DNA of 64,000 bases from Dorea sp. D27 (GCF_001185345.1 NZ_KQ236745.1:251781-315780), one strand, 5' to 3'; counted from the stretch's first letter, positions 1 through 10,006 are shown. Numbers and translations: made by a program. The notes: generated from the sequence alone by a model not told the origin.

Positions 1-786
1 GTCACCGCTGTGGATGTAAAGGGCATCATGATGGCAAACTCCTATGCCAGACAGCTGAAGGCGAGATATGTAAGTGATGCAGTCCGTGAATTGTTTGATA
101 AGCCGGCCTATCAGGAGCTGTCGGCAAGGGAAATCATAAAAAAGCTGGCAATTGAATCTACACCGGACAAGAACCGGGGAAATGCGGACAAGAACCTTGT
201 ATCAATGGAAATGGTTACGGAAAGCGATTATGAGTTTGCCGTAAGGTGGGCAAAACGCTGCGGATATGAATTTTTCACGACGCTCGGTACAGTCCATTTC
301 CGAAAAGCATGGTCCGATGAAAAAGTGTATTATAAGCTCGGACCGGGAGAAGGCATGACACAGTACCGGATTTCATATGACTTGGGCGGACTCTTCGGTA
401 AAGCCGAAATCCGTTGCATGGAGGATGGCAGAGGAGAACTTGTAAAGGCAAAAAAGACGATGAACAATAAGCTGTCTCTCGGCCATTATGCCGGCAAGCT
501 GGTCGGACAGTCGGAGAAGGTATATATCGACAGTACTCTCCGTTCGAGGGAAGAGGCTTCCGAAAGGCTTGCATATCTGGCAGGCAAAGCGGCATACAGG
601 TTTGGGACGCTGGAGTGCGAATGTGTAGGGATACCGGAGCTGCTGCCCGGACAGTTCATGGAAGTCGGCGGTCTTGGAAGCCCCGCCGACAACTGCTTCT
701 ATGTGGAGGAGGTACAGCACAGTATGGACAGCGCGGCAGGCTACCGGTGCCGCATGAAGGGCAGAGCCGTAGAAATCAAAGGTTGA
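1..786 (+). CDS. eCIS hub protein, gpD/VgrG N-terminal-like (5' end outside window)
   Basis: The reading frame is open from base 1, so the true start lies upstream; the GTG at 10 is only the first possible start inside the window. About 260 residues are visible, shorter than the roughly 340 usual for phage late-control gpD and the eCIS hub family. Sequence style (a C-terminal half with LLPGQFMEVGG followed by FYVEEVQHSMD) fits the gpD/gp27-like hub that sits between the tube and spike. It is followed at 13 bases by the gpV-like spike gene, the usual order in contractile tails. Family call is by recognition of motifs and context; the missing N-terminus prevents a full domain check. Confidence 0.7.
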   Translation, partial: VTAVDVKGIMMANSYARQLKARYVSDAVRELFDKPAYQELSAREIIKKLAIESTPDKNRGNADKNLVSMEMVTESDYEFAVRWAKRCGYEFFTTLGTVHFRKAWSDEKVYYKLGPGEGMTQYRISYDLGGLFGKAEIRCMEDGRGELVKAKKTMNNKLSLGHYAGKLVGQSEKVYIDSTLRSREEASERLAYLAGKAAYRFGTLECECVGIPELLPGQFMEVGGLGSPADNCFYVEEVQHSMDSAAGYRCRMKGRAVEIKG

Positions 787-799
787 CGGAGGGTGAAAG

Positions 800-1552
800 A
801 TGTCTTTGTATGATGAAATGGAAGAGATAAGCAGCCGGCAGCAAAAGACTGCGGAAAGCGGGGGAGAAAGAATATACGGTGTCATACTGGCGGTCGTGGT
901 TGAAAATTATAAGAAAGAGCTGCCCGGAATGGTGCAGGTACAGATACCAGTGAGAGAGGAAGAGAATTCTATCTATCGATGGGCGAAAGTGGCTCATATG
1001 TACAGTGGCAAAGAGTGGGGGCAATATTTCCAGCCGGAAATAGGCGACCAGGTGCTGCTTGCTTTTGAGCATGGCAATATTGAACGTCCTTTTATCGTCG
1101 GTTCGGTGCCAAGAAACAATGACAGGTTCATCAGCCAGTCGGCGAGGGAACAGAATGAGACAAAACGGATTGTTTCAAGACATGGCAATGAAATCGCCAT
1201 CCTCGATGTAAAGGACAGCGACGGAGAAAAAGACAAGATTCAGATACAGACGAACGGCAAGGCCCAGAGCATATCGCTGGAAAATGAGAAAAGGCAGATT
1301 GTCGTCAGGGCAGAAGACAAGCTGACAATCAAAGTGGGTGACACGATTACGGTGACGCTGAACGGCAGCAGCGGTAAAGTCACGATAGAGGCAAAGCAGG
1401 TGCATATCCACGCCAGCGATTCCATGCGCCATGAGACAGATGGTTCCGCGGCACTGTCCGGCCGGAACACGACGATTTCAGCATCCGCGGCACTCAAGCT
1501 TGAAAGTAATGGCATGGCAGCGGTTAAGGGCAGCACCATAAGCCTTGGATAG
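800..1552 (+). CDS. eCIS spike / baseplate assembly protein, gpV (VgrG gp5-like OB fold)
   Basis: This is a 250-residue protein. Residues about 20-110 read as the gp5/VgrG OB-fold: RIYGVILAVVVEN at the start, VQVQIPV, a conserved W-x-K patch, and GDQVLLAFEHGNIERPFIVGSV, the signature of the family. The C-terminal part (about 130-250) is rich in short beta-strand repeats with G, T and S, as expected for a beta-helical needle stalk. The protein should form the trimeric spike at the tip of the injection tube. An ATG at 800 follows a GGAGGG ribosome site at 787. It lies between the hub and gp25-like wedge genes in one tight operon. Confidence 0.88.
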   Translation: MSLYDEMEEISSRQQKTAESGGERIYGVILAVVVENYKKELPGMVQVQIPVREEENSIYRWAKVAHMYSGKEWGQYFQPEIGDQVLLAFEHGNIERPFIVGSVPRNNDRFISQSAREQNETKRIVSRHGNEIAILDVKDSDGEKDKIQIQTNGKAQSISLENEKRQIVVRAEDKLTIKVGDTITVTLNGSSGKVTIEAKQVHIHASDSMRHETDGSAALSGRNTTISASAALKLESNGMAAVKGSTISLG

Positions 1553-1603
1553 CCTGGATTGCAGCCTGGGGAGCCGGTAAGGCAGACGGAAAGGAGCGTA
1601 AAG

Positions 1604-1993
1604 ATGGAGGAGAGAGAAAGACCTGGCAGAGGCATGAAATTCCCTCCCAAAATCGACCGTACGACCGGTCGGTTCGTGTTGGCAGACGAAGAAGAGAGCG
1701 TAAAAGATTCGGTGTACCTGATTTTGATGACACAAAAAGGAGAGCGGCCGGCAAGGCCGGATTTTGGAAGCAGAATCTTATCTTTTCCCTTTTCAGATAC
1801 GAATCCGACCACGCTGCATGTGTTGGAACGGCAAGTAAAAGAGACGATATTGACACAGGAACCGCGCATATCGGAGGTGGATGTGGAAACAGAATTCAGA
1901 GCGGAAGAAGCCTGCCTGTACATCCACATCCATTATACTGTAGCCCAGACGGGAAAAGACGACGATCTTACGATTCCGATGGAAACGGCATAG
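1604..1993 (+). CDS. eCIS baseplate wedge protein, GPW/gp25 family
   Basis: This is a 129-residue protein if started at the ATG at 1604, which has AAGGAG seven bases upstream; an earlier in-frame start at 1559 lacks a good site. The segment from about residue 35 shows the gp25 pattern: a request for L-x-T-x-x-G-E-R-x-x-x-P-x-F-G (here LMTQKGERPARPDFG), then an LERQVKETILTQEPRI helix and a beta strand with VDVETEF. gp25-like proteins join the sheath base to the baseplate wedge. It is placed directly before the first baseplate-J gene, as in Afp and PVC clusters. Confidence 0.87.
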   Translation: MEERERPGRGMKFPPKIDRTTGRFVLADEEESVKDSVYLILMTQKGERPARPDFGSRILSFPFSDTNPTTLHVLERQVKETILTQEPRISEVDVETEFRAEEACLYIHIHYTVAQTGKDDDLTIPMETA

Positions 1994-2003
1994 GAGGGCA
2001 AAG

Positions 2004-4787
2004 ATGCTTGATAATAGGACAATGGACGATATCTGTTCCGAAATAAAGACGCTGGCCGCTTCTTATACGCCAGAATGGAACTTCTCTCTTGAGAAGCCCG
2101 ATACCGGGTCTGTTCTGGCGTATATATTTGCAGAGCAGCTGAAAACAGTCATTCAGGAATATAATACACTGCCTGCAAGATATGAAGATGAGCTTGTGCG
2201 GCTGCTTGGAATCGTACCGAGAAAGCCGGAGCCTGCAAGAGCAGTCATAGTGCTGGAACCGTCCCCGGGGATGCAGGAGGGGAGCCTTATCGAGGAAGGG
2301 AGCCGCTTTTATGCGGAGATTAGGGAACGTGACACGCCGGTCGTGTTCGAGTCCTCACACGATGTGTTCCTGACCGATACAAGAATAACAGCTGCCTTTG
2401 CCATTTCTGAAAAGGACAGGACGGTCATCCCTCTTTGTAAAGAGGAGGAAGCACCTGCATACCCGATTTCTCTCTTCCGGTTCGAGCCCTATATTCCATA
2501 TAAGAATGAGCTGTATATCAGACATCCTTGGCTGTTCCGCGGAGAGCTGTCCGAGTTTTCCATCGGATTTGGCAGCGCGGAAACGGCAGAGCTTCTCATG
2601 GATGACGGCCGGTTTGCCTTTTCGCTGCTTGTAGGAGGGGAGAAGATTCCCGTAACGAAAAAAACACGGCGCGGGGAATATATAGTAATCGGACAGGGAG
2701 CGGAGAGCGACACGCTTCTGATTGAACGCAGAGGTATACCAGATGATGAGTTTTTTCTCCCCTCCATATGCTTTACTGCGGCCTGCCAGTCAGCACCGCC
2801 AAAGTATCTGTATGACGGCACGCAGGAAATCACAGGGGATACGGCAGCTGTCTTTGGAGAAGAGATAAGCTTATATAAAGAATGCTATATCGGCTTTGAC
2901 AGCAATCTTATCAGGGAGGGAACAGAGATTGCGGTGGACTTCGGGCTAGTGTTCAAATCGTGTGAAATGAGAGATGCCGTTCCGAAGGAAGAGGAGCTGA
3001 AGATGATCAAGCGAAGGCCCAATCCTTTGACAGAAGAGCAGATGGCGGAAGTATATATACAGGAGGTATCGTTATCCTATTATAACGGACAGGGATTCCG
3101 CAGGCTGCAAGTGCAGGGAAGCCTGTCCCACATCTTCTCAGGGCCGGAATATGAAGGCAAGAGAAGGATAGCATTCCTCTGCCCGAAAGATTGGGAGGAG
3201 ATGGAACATGAGGGATATGGAGGGCATTTGATACGCCTTCAGGTTGTAAAGGCAGATTACTGCTATCACCGTCCTGCCAGGCACCATTATCCGTATCTCA
3301 CAAATATGAAGGTAGTGTACTCTCAGCGGGAGACGCGGCTCCTGCCAGAGCAGGTAGTGAGAAGACAGGGGAATATGGAGACAGATCTGACCGGATATAT
3401 CAAGAAAAAGAAACCTGTGCCGGGCTTCTTGAAGTTCCCTTACAGAGGAGAGAGCATGCTGTTCGGTTTGGACAAGAAGCCGGCAGGAGGTCCGGTCAGC
3501 CTGTACGTTGTAATTAAGAAAAACATCAATTTCAGCGGGATCCAGACTACTTTTGAATATTCTTCCCCTAAAGGATTCCAGCCACTTAAAGTATTGAACA
3601 ATACGGAGGACTTGAAGAATTCGGGAACCATCCTTTTTGTACCGCCGGCCAACATGTCTCCCATGAATGTCGAGGGCGAGACGAGATACTGGATACGTCT
3701 CACGGCCAGGAAATCAGCTGCGGCCGAAATTGTCTATCCTGTGGCGGAGCATATCTATGTCAATGGCACGGAAGTCTGGAATGTGGAGCGAGGCCCTATA
3801 AAAGCGCAGTACGCAGAACAGGTGGTTCCGGGCATGTCGTTCCCCGCCCCTGCGGTTCAGCTGCTGGACGTGAAGATTTGGGCAAAAGAAGGGGGGAGGA
3901 CGGTCTGCTATAAGGAGACCCCGTCTTTTGACCTTTCCACTGTAAAAGACAGGCATTACGTGGTAGACAGGGCCAGGCAGGAAGTTGTATTCGGAGACGG
4001 ACGTACAGTCAGAATCCCGTGGAACACTGAAGGTGCCGCATTCACCATGGAAATCGTAAGCTGTGACGGCGAGGCAGGAAATGTGCCGGAAAATGCAATA
4101 GCAAATGCTGCGTTTTCTCTACCGAACGTGAACCGCATATACAACCCCCTGGCGGCATCCGGCGGCAGCAGCCTGGAGACAGAAGACAGTGTGAAACGGC
4201 GGGGACGTATGATGCTTGGAACAGGAGGAAGGCTTGTATCAGAACAGGACTATGTCAACGCGGCAAAGGCATTTTCCGGTACGGTTGCAAATGCCTGGTG
4301 CGAGGTAAGAGGAAGACGGATTATCCTTGCAGTGCTTATGCAGGACTACGAGGCAGGACCTCATTCTTTCCGGCAGATAAAAGAAGAGCTGACGGCATAT
4401 CTGCTGCAGATGGCGCCGGCGTCTGTGAAAAAGAAAGACTTGCTGGTAAGGGAGCCGATATTTGTAAACGTGTCCGTGGAGTTATGGATAGCAGTAGAGG
4501 AATGGAAACGTGCGCTGGAAGAACGGAGCCGTATCCTGGAAGGACTGTACAATCTCTTCCGGCCGGTAAAGAGAAGGGGACGTGTGGAACCACGGGCAGG
4601 CTATATGCCTAAGGAATCCCAGATACTTATGGCGGTGCGTTCTTTTTCTGCCATAACAAGGATGGAACATGCCGCTATCACCGTAAGCTATGCCGATGAG
4701 CATGGAAAGCATACGACAGAGCTTGGCAGGCTTTCCCGGTCCCCCTTCATGGTGTGTACGAACGGGACACATGAGGTGCATGTATGA
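2004..4787 (+). CDS. eCIS baseplate J-like wedge protein 1 (Afp11-like)
   Basis: This is a very large (927-residue) baseplate protein. The N-terminus contains a DTGSVLAYIFAEQLKTVIQEYN segment typical of the eCIS 'putative baseplate assembly protein' family. The C-terminal third has the gpJ-type core: VVFGDGRTVRIP (a G-D-G turn), GGSSLETEDSVKRRGRMML and LVSEQDYVNAAKAFSG, which is the conserved J-like E-x-D-Y motif. It should build the wedge arms of the baseplate. Start ATG at 2004 has AGGAGGG upstream. Its last bases overlap the next gene by four (ATGA), so the two large J proteins are probably made in step. Confidence 0.87.
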   Translation: MLDNRTMDDICSEIKTLAASYTPEWNFSLEKPDTGSVLAYIFAEQLKTVIQEYNTLPARYEDELVRLLGIVPRKPEPARAVIVLEPSPGMQEGSLIEEGSRFYAEIRERDTPVVFESSHDVFLTDTRITAAFAISEKDRTVIPLCKEEEAPAYPISLFRFEPYIPYKNELYIRHPWLFRGELSEFSIGFGSAETAELLMDDGRFAFSLLVGGEKIPVTKKTRRGEYIVIGQGAESDTLLIERRGIPDDEFFLPSICFTAACQSAPPKYLYDGTQEITGDTAAVFGEEISLYKECYIGFDSNLIREGTEIAVDFGLVFKSCEMRDAVPKEEELKMIKRRPNPLTEEQMAEVYIQEVSLSYYNGQGFRRLQVQGSLSHIFSGPEYEGKRRIAFLCPKDWEEMEHEGYGGHLIRLQVVKADYCYHRPARHHYPYLTNMKVVYSQRETRLLPEQVVRRQGNMETDLTGYIKKKKPVPGFLKFPYRGESMLFGLDKKPAGGPVSLYVVIKKNINFSGIQTTFEYSSPKGFQPLKVLNNTEDLKNSGTILFVPPANMSPMNVEGETRYWIRLTARKSAAAEIVYPVAEHIYVNGTEVWNVERGPIKAQYAEQVVPGMSFPAPAVQLLDVKIWAKEGGRTVCYKETPSFDLSTVKDRHYVVDRARQEVVFGDGRTVRIPWNTEGAAFTMEIVSCDGEAGNVPENAIANAAFSLPNVNRIYNPLAASGGSSLETEDSVKRRGRMMLGTGGRLVSEQDYVNAAKAFSGTVANAWCEVRGRRIILAVLMQDYEAGPHSFRQIKEELTAYLLQMAPASVKKKDLLVREPIFVNVSVELWIAVEEWKRALEERSRILEGLYNLFRPVKRRGRVEPRAGYMPKESQILMAVRSFSAITRMEHAAITVSYADEHGKHTTELGRLSRSPFMVCTNGTHEVHV

Positions 4788-6859
4788 TTGAGGAATTAGA
4801 ACAGTTGATGGAAGAGGCGGTATCTTTAGCCGGAATATACTCAGAGGAGTGGACGAACAGGTATCCTTCAGACCCGGGTATTACAATATTGGAGAATCTG
4901 TCCGCGCTGCATTTCGTACAGAGAGAGGCCGCTGCACAAGTGACAGAGGATGCAAGAATCCGTCTGCTGAAGCTGGCAGGATTCATGCCGCAGGAACCGC
5001 AGAATGCAAGGCTGGCGGTGGAACTGGCCCAGAAAGGACCGCTCAGCTTTCCGAAACACCAGAAGTTCTATGTAGATGATGTCTGCTTTGAGACAGAGGG
5101 AGGTATCCGAGAGATACAGGGCCGCCTTCTCGGCGTATATGTAAAGGGGAAGGACGGATTCCATGAGGTAAAGGAACTGAAAGAAGGCGTGCCGCTGAAC
5201 GCACGCCCTTTCGGCAGCTATCCGGCGGCAGGAGATGCGGTATACTTCCTCTTTGATGAGCTGCCTCGTGGAAGAAACGTAGGAGTACGGCTGTATGCAG
5301 AGGTAAGGACATCGGGAAACAGGAACCCATTTTCTGAGGGAGAGCCGGTGGATTTTGCCAGAATGCAGTGGAGCTGCCTGACCTCCCGCGGGCATGAAAA
5401 TATAGTATTCCAGGATGATACACATGGATTTCTGCAAAGTGGAGGGATTGTACTGTGGATAGATACGGACCGGCTTGTAAAAGAGCAGGTCGGCTCCAGG
5501 AAGGGTTATATGCTCTGCTGCCGGATAGTTGAAGCAGCTTATGACAGACCTCCGGAAATCGAAGCAGTGTATGGTCCACTTTTCTTTCTCCTGCAGAGGG
5601 ACACCCAATCCTTTTCCGTGAACTTTAAAGGAGGAGAAGATATCCGGATCTGGCCGGTCTATCCGGAGGAGACCTTTCTCTTTGTGTATGTAAAGGAGCA
5701 GGGGCGCCGGGATTATGTCAGATACACAGAATCGGCCGGCCCGGGCAGTGAAGAGGTACGAGGCAGACATTATGAGCAACGTAAGATGGAAGACGGAAGG
5801 ATCCAGATCCGCTTTTTAGATAGACGGCATGGATTCTCACCTACAGAGGAAGAAAATGCTGTCATCGTCATCTGCTGCAACAGGGAGATGATGCTGCACC
5901 GGGAGCTTGGGGTGCTGGAGGGATGGGAGAACCAGAAGTTCGACCTCCCTCCCGGCGGGGGCACGGATGCAAAAGCGCTTCGAATCGGAGTGAGACGTCC
6001 GGATACCGAAGAGAACGCCGGCTGTATGTTCTTCCGCCCGGGTGCAGATAAGAGGGATAGTGTCTATTACACTTACGATGACGGCAGCGGTCAGATCTGC
6101 ATCCATGATGCAGGGGCATATACTGGCTGCCATGTCTTTCTTGCGGATTATGCGCTGTCAGTGTGGGATGGGGGCAATATCCGTTTTGGAAACGAGCTTA
6201 TATCTGCCGGCGGGAATGAAGGCGTCCATGTTCGTAATCCTGTGAAAGGAAGGGCAGGGCGGGCGTGGGAATCTGTAAAAGACATAAGAAAACGGTTTCT
6301 GCAGGATTTGATCCGGCCGGTATCCGCTGTGACAGAAAAGGATTATAAGGTGCTGGCAATGCAGACACCTGGTCTGTGCATCCGTAAGGTATCGGCTTAT
6401 TATGAGGAGAGGAGAGACCAGATATGTGTAGTCGTCATGGCAGGGACAGAAGAATCCTTTCCCCGGCTGTCCCCTTTGTATCGAAGGCAGATAGAGCGGT
6501 ATCTGGACAGAAGAAAGATTCTGACCGCGAAAGTGACAGTCAAAGATCCCACATACACACGGGTAGACGTGTATGTGACCGTCTCTGTCAGAGACAGGGA
6601 AAGATGGGATATTAAAAAGGCCAGGCAGGAGATTGCAAAGGAACTGGACGACAGAAGAAACGATAGGGAAATCGGGCAGATGATTTCTTTTGACCGCTTG
6701 TCCGGCCGGATACGCGCATGTCCAGGAACCGGACATATACTGGAGCTTAAGACCGTTCCAGCCGGCGTTCCCGGCAGACTCATCCGCCCGGGTACAGACA
6801 TCCCCATCCCTCCGGACGCGGCATGTTATCCGGGTGAAATTGTAATACGTGAGGAGTAG
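4784..6859 (+). CDS. eCIS baseplate J-like wedge protein 2 (Afp12-like)
   Basis: This is a 691-residue second gpJ-like protein. The N-terminus reads EEWTNRYPSDPGITILENLS, the opening motif shared by Afp12-type proteins. The C-terminal part has VRNPVKGRAGR, then VTEKDYKVLAMQTPGLCIRKV, the gpJ core signature, and a final segment ending near DIPIPPDAACYPGEIVI. It overlaps the previous stop codon as ATGA. Two tandem large J-like genes are a hallmark of eCIS rather than of ordinary Myoviridae prophages, which carry one. No truncation or frameshift is visible. Confidence 0.85.
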   Translation: MIEELEQLMEEAVSLAGIYSEEWTNRYPSDPGITILENLSALHFVQREAAAQVTEDARIRLLKLAGFMPQEPQNARLAVELAQKGPLSFPKHQKFYVDDVCFETEGGIREIQGRLLGVYVKGKDGFHEVKELKEGVPLNARPFGSYPAAGDAVYFLFDELPRGRNVGVRLYAEVRTSGNRNPFSEGEPVDFARMQWSCLTSRGHENIVFQDDTHGFLQSGGIVLWIDTDRLVKEQVGSRKGYMLCCRIVEAAYDRPPEIEAVYGPLFFLLQRDTQSFSVNFKGGEDIRIWPVYPEETFLFVYVKEQGRRDYVRYTESAGPGSEEVRGRHYEQRKMEDGRIQIRFLDRRHGFSPTEEENAVIVICCNREMMLHRELGVLEGWENQKFDLPPGGGTDAKALRIGVRRPDTEENAGCMFFRPGADKRDSVYYTYDDGSGQICIHDAGAYTGCHVFLADYALSVWDGGNIRFGNELISAGGNEGVHVRNPVKGRAGRAWESVKDIRKRFLQDLIRPVSAVTEKDYKVLAMQTPGLCIRKVSAYYEERRDQICVVVMAGTEESFPRLSPLYRRQIERYLDRRKILTAKVTVKDPTYTRVDVYVTVSVRDRERWDIKKARQEIAKELDDRRNDREIGQMISFDRLSGRIRACPGTGHILELKTVPAGVPGRLIRPGTDIPIPPDAACYPGEIVIREE

Positions 6860-6868
6860 GATGCTCTT

Positions 6869-7822
6869 ATGAAAAGATATAAAGTTGATGGGACATTTTC
6901 AGTAATGCCCGGTACAGAGACGGGACGCGTCTTTCTCCCGGTAACAGACAGTATGGAGAAGAACACGATGTGGGGAAGGCTTCATACCAGGATGCGCCTG
7001 CCGGAAAAAGGGCTGTGCCACATATATACGCTGGCCGGCAATGATAGGGAAGAGATAGAACAGCTGCTTCGGTGTACAGAGGCAGGGCCGGATAAAAAAG
7101 CAGGACTTTTCTATACATATGGGAGGAAAGCCGGAACAAACAGCGAGGATGTACTGCTGTACGACATGAGAGGACGTTATCTCTGGATATACATAGAAGT
7201 GGCAGGACCGGGCAGAGCAGTTTTGGATAATATATTTATCGAGAATCCAGGGGATGAGTTTATGCAGATGTTTCCGGAAGTGTACCAGGAACCGGGCGGC
7301 TTCTTCCAGCGGTACCTTTCCGTATTGTCTACGTTGTATCGGGATATGCAGAAGAAGATAGATGAAAGCGCATCATTGCTTGACGAGGAGACTGCTGACC
7401 GGGAACTCGTCCGTCTGTATACAAGGTGGCTGGGGTTTGACGGCGCACGTCTGGGCTTGTCGGAAAAGGAAGAGAGGATGCTGCTTATGAACCTGTACTG
7501 GCTGAACCGGAGGAAAGGGACGAAAGAGGCTGTTCTCAGGTTGTGCGACATCTTTATGGAAGCGGGACCGAACGTTATGGAAGTGGGCAAAGAGGAACTT
7601 TTCCTTGCATTTGAGCGCCAGGCAGACGCAGACAGGAACAAAAAGTTCGCACGCATACTCGGACGCTTCCTGCCCGCGGGCTTACGTGTACGCATCGTAT
7701 GTGGCAAGGAACCTGCCTGCTGCGACGGGCATATGTATCTGGATGTCAACGGCGTGATAGCCCCGTTCCCGGAAGGAGCCCTGGACACAGGGGAACAGTG
7801 TGGAAAATGCGTGGGGGTCTGA
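6869..7822 (+). CDS. eCIS tail protein, P2 gpI-like
   Basis: This is a 317-residue protein. Residues about 125-260 carry the gpI-family pattern: FMQMFPEVYQ, then a helix with FFQRYLSVLSTLYRDMQKKI, RWLGFDG, and LYWLNRRKGTKEAVLRLCDIF. The gpI family links the J-type wedge to the tail fibre or plate rim. The N-terminal 120 residues look like a beta-rich adaptor with no clear family. A short C-terminal tail has two close cysteine pairs (CC and C-x2-C). It follows the second J protein by nine bases. Confidence 0.8.
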   Translation: MKRYKVDGTFSVMPGTETGRVFLPVTDSMEKNTMWGRLHTRMRLPEKGLCHIYTLAGNDREEIEQLLRCTEAGPDKKAGLFYTYGRKAGTNSEDVLLYDMRGRYLWIYIEVAGPGRAVLDNIFIENPGDEFMQMFPEVYQEPGGFFQRYLSVLSTLYRDMQKKIDESASLLDEETADRELVRLYTRWLGFDGARLGLSEKEERMLLMNLYWLNRRKGTKEAVLRLCDIFMEAGPNVMEVGKEELFLAFERQADADRNKKFARILGRFLPAGLRVRIVCGKEPACCDGHMYLDVNGVIAPFPEGALDTGEQCGKCVGV

Positions 7823-7843
7823 CCCATGAGGGAGGTATAGGAA

Positions 7844-8389
7844 ATGGGTGCATTTACGGCGATTGCAAAGGTCAGTGAATCGATGATGGACAGCTTAAAA
7901 GAACAGCTTGTGCCGGAGCTTATCCGGTTCCCGGGGCAGATTGTGCTATGCAGCCCTGCGCAGCGGGAGAATGCAAGCCTTGGCATATTCCTGTACGATA
8001 TCCAGGAAAGCGAGGCGGTACGTCCCCAGACGATGATTGACATATCCGCGGACAGGCAGCAGTATCCTCCTGTCTGCCTGTCGCTCTATTATATGATAAC
8101 AGCGTATTCCGATGGAGACGTGCGTTTCCGGTCTGTGCAGGAGGAGAGGATTCTCGGAAGGATTATCCAGTATTTTCATGATTATTCATTCATACTGCCT
8201 GGCGATAACATGACGCGGATTGAACTGCAGAGAGTGTCTACGGAAGATAAGCTGAAACTGTGGTCCTTCCCGGAAGAGCCATTTAAAGTGTCACTCTTTT
8301 ATAAAGTGTCACCGGTTGCTATAGATTCCGCGCTTACAAAGGAAGTTACAAGGGTGAGAGAACGCAGGGTCAATATGAAACGGATGTGA
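7844..8389 (+). CDS. DUF4255 / Pvc16-like tube or sheath terminator
   Basis: This is a 181-residue protein with the pattern of the DUF4255 (Pvc16 N-terminal) family: an opening helix (SESMMDSLKEQLVPEL), a strand with LGIFLYDIQESEAVRP, then PPVCLSLYYMITAYS and a later RIELQRVSTEDKLKLW segment. In PVC and Afp particles this protein caps the tail after sheath assembly. It is one of the most specific markers separating eCIS from phage tails. A GGAGGT site precedes the ATG at 7844. Confidence 0.88.
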   Translation: MGAFTAIAKVSESMMDSLKEQLVPELIRFPGQIVLCSPAQRENASLGIFLYDIQESEAVRPQTMIDISADRQQYPPVCLSLYYMITAYSDGDVRFRSVQEERILGRIIQYFHDYSFILPGDNMTRIELQRVSTEDKLKLWSFPEEPFKVSLFYKVSPVAIDSALTKEVTRVRERRVNMKRM

Positions 8390-8402
8390 CGTTAAGGATA
8401 GT

Positions 8403-9962
8403 ATGCAGGCGGCAGTGGAGAAAATGACGATGGATATGACAAGACAGATCGAAGAAAAGCTTAGATATGTGCTGTGGACAGCAGGTTTGGAAGAAGAGAC
8501 GGGAGCGGTAAGGCCAGCCGTTTATGCGGAACAGGAAGTTCAGATATACCGCATGGAAGAACGGCACAGGCAAGGATGTCCAAGGATAATCGTTATCCTG
8601 GGGGCAGAAGGCTGCGGCAGGCGAACGCTGATGCGTAAGGCGGCCGCGCGGCTGGGAGAGCAGCTCATATGTGCAGATATGGAGATGCTGTATCAGTGCT
8701 GCCTGGAGAATGGAACGGCCGTTTTTCGTGTGCTGTCTGTCATGGTTACAGAGAAGAGAGCAATGTTCTGCCTGATTGCAGGACGTAAGGAAGACGATGA
8801 GGAACGGTGGAGCGAACTGCTGTATGGCCTTATAAAAGAAGGAATTTCTTGCTACGTGGTAACCGACAGAAGAATTGCACTTCCAAGGGAAGGGTGCTAT
8901 GAACAGGCGGAAATCAGGCTTTGGCCTCCCGATATCACACAACGGGTGATGCTCTGGGAGTATTATCTTAGACAGGCAAAGGTCTCTGAAGAAGTAAAGG
9001 CCCCATTTCTGGCGGGGCGGTATACGCTGAACGCGGGAGCGGTTGAGCGGGTAGTGCGTTCTGCCGGACTCTACCGTGACGGCGAGGGCAGAAGCCTGAT
9101 TGAGGAGCAGGATATTGTAAAGGCTGTGGAGATGTATCAAAATGAAAGTTTCAGCGAATTTGCGGTGCTGGTGCCGGCAGCATATTCATGGGAGGACCTG
9201 ATTATATGTGCAGATACAAGAGCGCGGCTCCAGGAGTTGGCCGGTCAGGTCAAGTATAAGAGCCTCGTAGGAGGACAGTGGGGATTTTATGAAGGAAAGC
9301 CGTATGGACGGGGAATCAGTGCCTTGTTCTACGGTCCTTCCGGCACAGGCAAGACGATGGCAGCCCAGATTATCGCAGGGGAGCTCGGGCTGTCGCTATA
9401 CCGGGTGGATATGTCCCAGATGATGAGCAAATATATCGGAGAGACGCAGAAGAATATAAGCAGCCTGTTTGACAAGGCAAAGGATATGGATATCGTGCTG
9501 CTTTTCGATGAGGCGGATGCGTTCTTTACAAAGCGGACCGGTGTAAAGGATTCCCATGACCGGCACTCGAACGGAGAGATTGCCCATCTGCTCCAGAGGA
9601 TGGAAGACTACGAGGGAATCTCCATCCTTACGACGAACCTGAGGGACAATATGGATGAGGCCTTCCGGCGGCGTATCAAGATGATGATAGAATTCCAGCT
9701 GCCGGACGAACAGGAACGCAGGCTCCTCTGGCAGAAAGCGCTGCCTGCAAAGGCTCCCTCTGGAGACGACGTGGATCTGGACTTTTATGCCCGGCAGTTC
9801 GAGCTCTCCGGCAGCGAGATCAAAGAGACGATGCTGAACGCGGCGTTCCTTGCAGCGGCAGAGGGGGGAGCGATAGCAGACCGACACGTTAAGGCAGCGG
9901 TGAAGCAGTGCTATCTGAAGTATGGCAAACTGATGCTGCCGGAAGAGCTGGAAGGCAGATAG
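8403..9962 (+). CDS. eCIS AAA+ ATPase (Afp15-like)
   Basis: This is a 519-residue protein with two nucleotide-binding-like halves. The C-terminal half is an intact AAA+ module: Walker A GPSGTGKT at residues 311-318, Walker B LLFDEADAFF with D369-E370, sensor-1 TTNL and arginine pair FRRRI. The N-terminal half begins with GAEGCGRRT at 67-75, a Walker A copy where the usual lysine is arginine, so it is probably inactive and structural. The family is essential for particle assembly in Afp/PVC systems, though its exact step is not settled. It sits directly after the DUF4255 gene, the usual eCIS position. Confidence 0.9.
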   Translation: MQAAVEKMTMDMTRQIEEKLRYVLWTAGLEEETGAVRPAVYAEQEVQIYRMEERHRQGCPRIIVILGAEGCGRRTLMRKAAARLGEQLICADMEMLYQCCLENGTAVFRVLSVMVTEKRAMFCLIAGRKEDDEERWSELLYGLIKEGISCYVVTDRRIALPREGCYEQAEIRLWPPDITQRVMLWEYYLRQAKVSEEVKAPFLAGRYTLNAGAVERVVRSAGLYRDGEGRSLIEEQDIVKAVEMYQNESFSEFAVLVPAAYSWEDLIICADTRARLQELAGQVKYKSLVGGQWGFYEGKPYGRGISALFYGPSGTGKTMAAQIIAGELGLSLYRVDMSQMMSKYIGETQKNISSLFDKAKDMDIVLLFDEADAFFTKRTGVKDSHDRHSNGEIAHLLQRMEDYEGISILTTNLRDNMDEAFRRRIKMMIEFQLPDEQERRLLWQKALPAKAPSGDDVDLDFYARQFELSGSEIKETMLNAAFLAAAEGGAIADRHVKAAVKQCYLKYGKLMLPEELEGR

Positions 9963-10006
9963 ATGATCGGGGACAGGAAAGGTGAGTGAAAAAGGAGGTA
10001 GGAGGG

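Noticed and set aside
4868..5779. Long antisense frames opposite the baseplate, effector and kinase genes
   Set aside because: They lack ribosome sites and family motifs and mirror the codon pattern of the strong sense genes.
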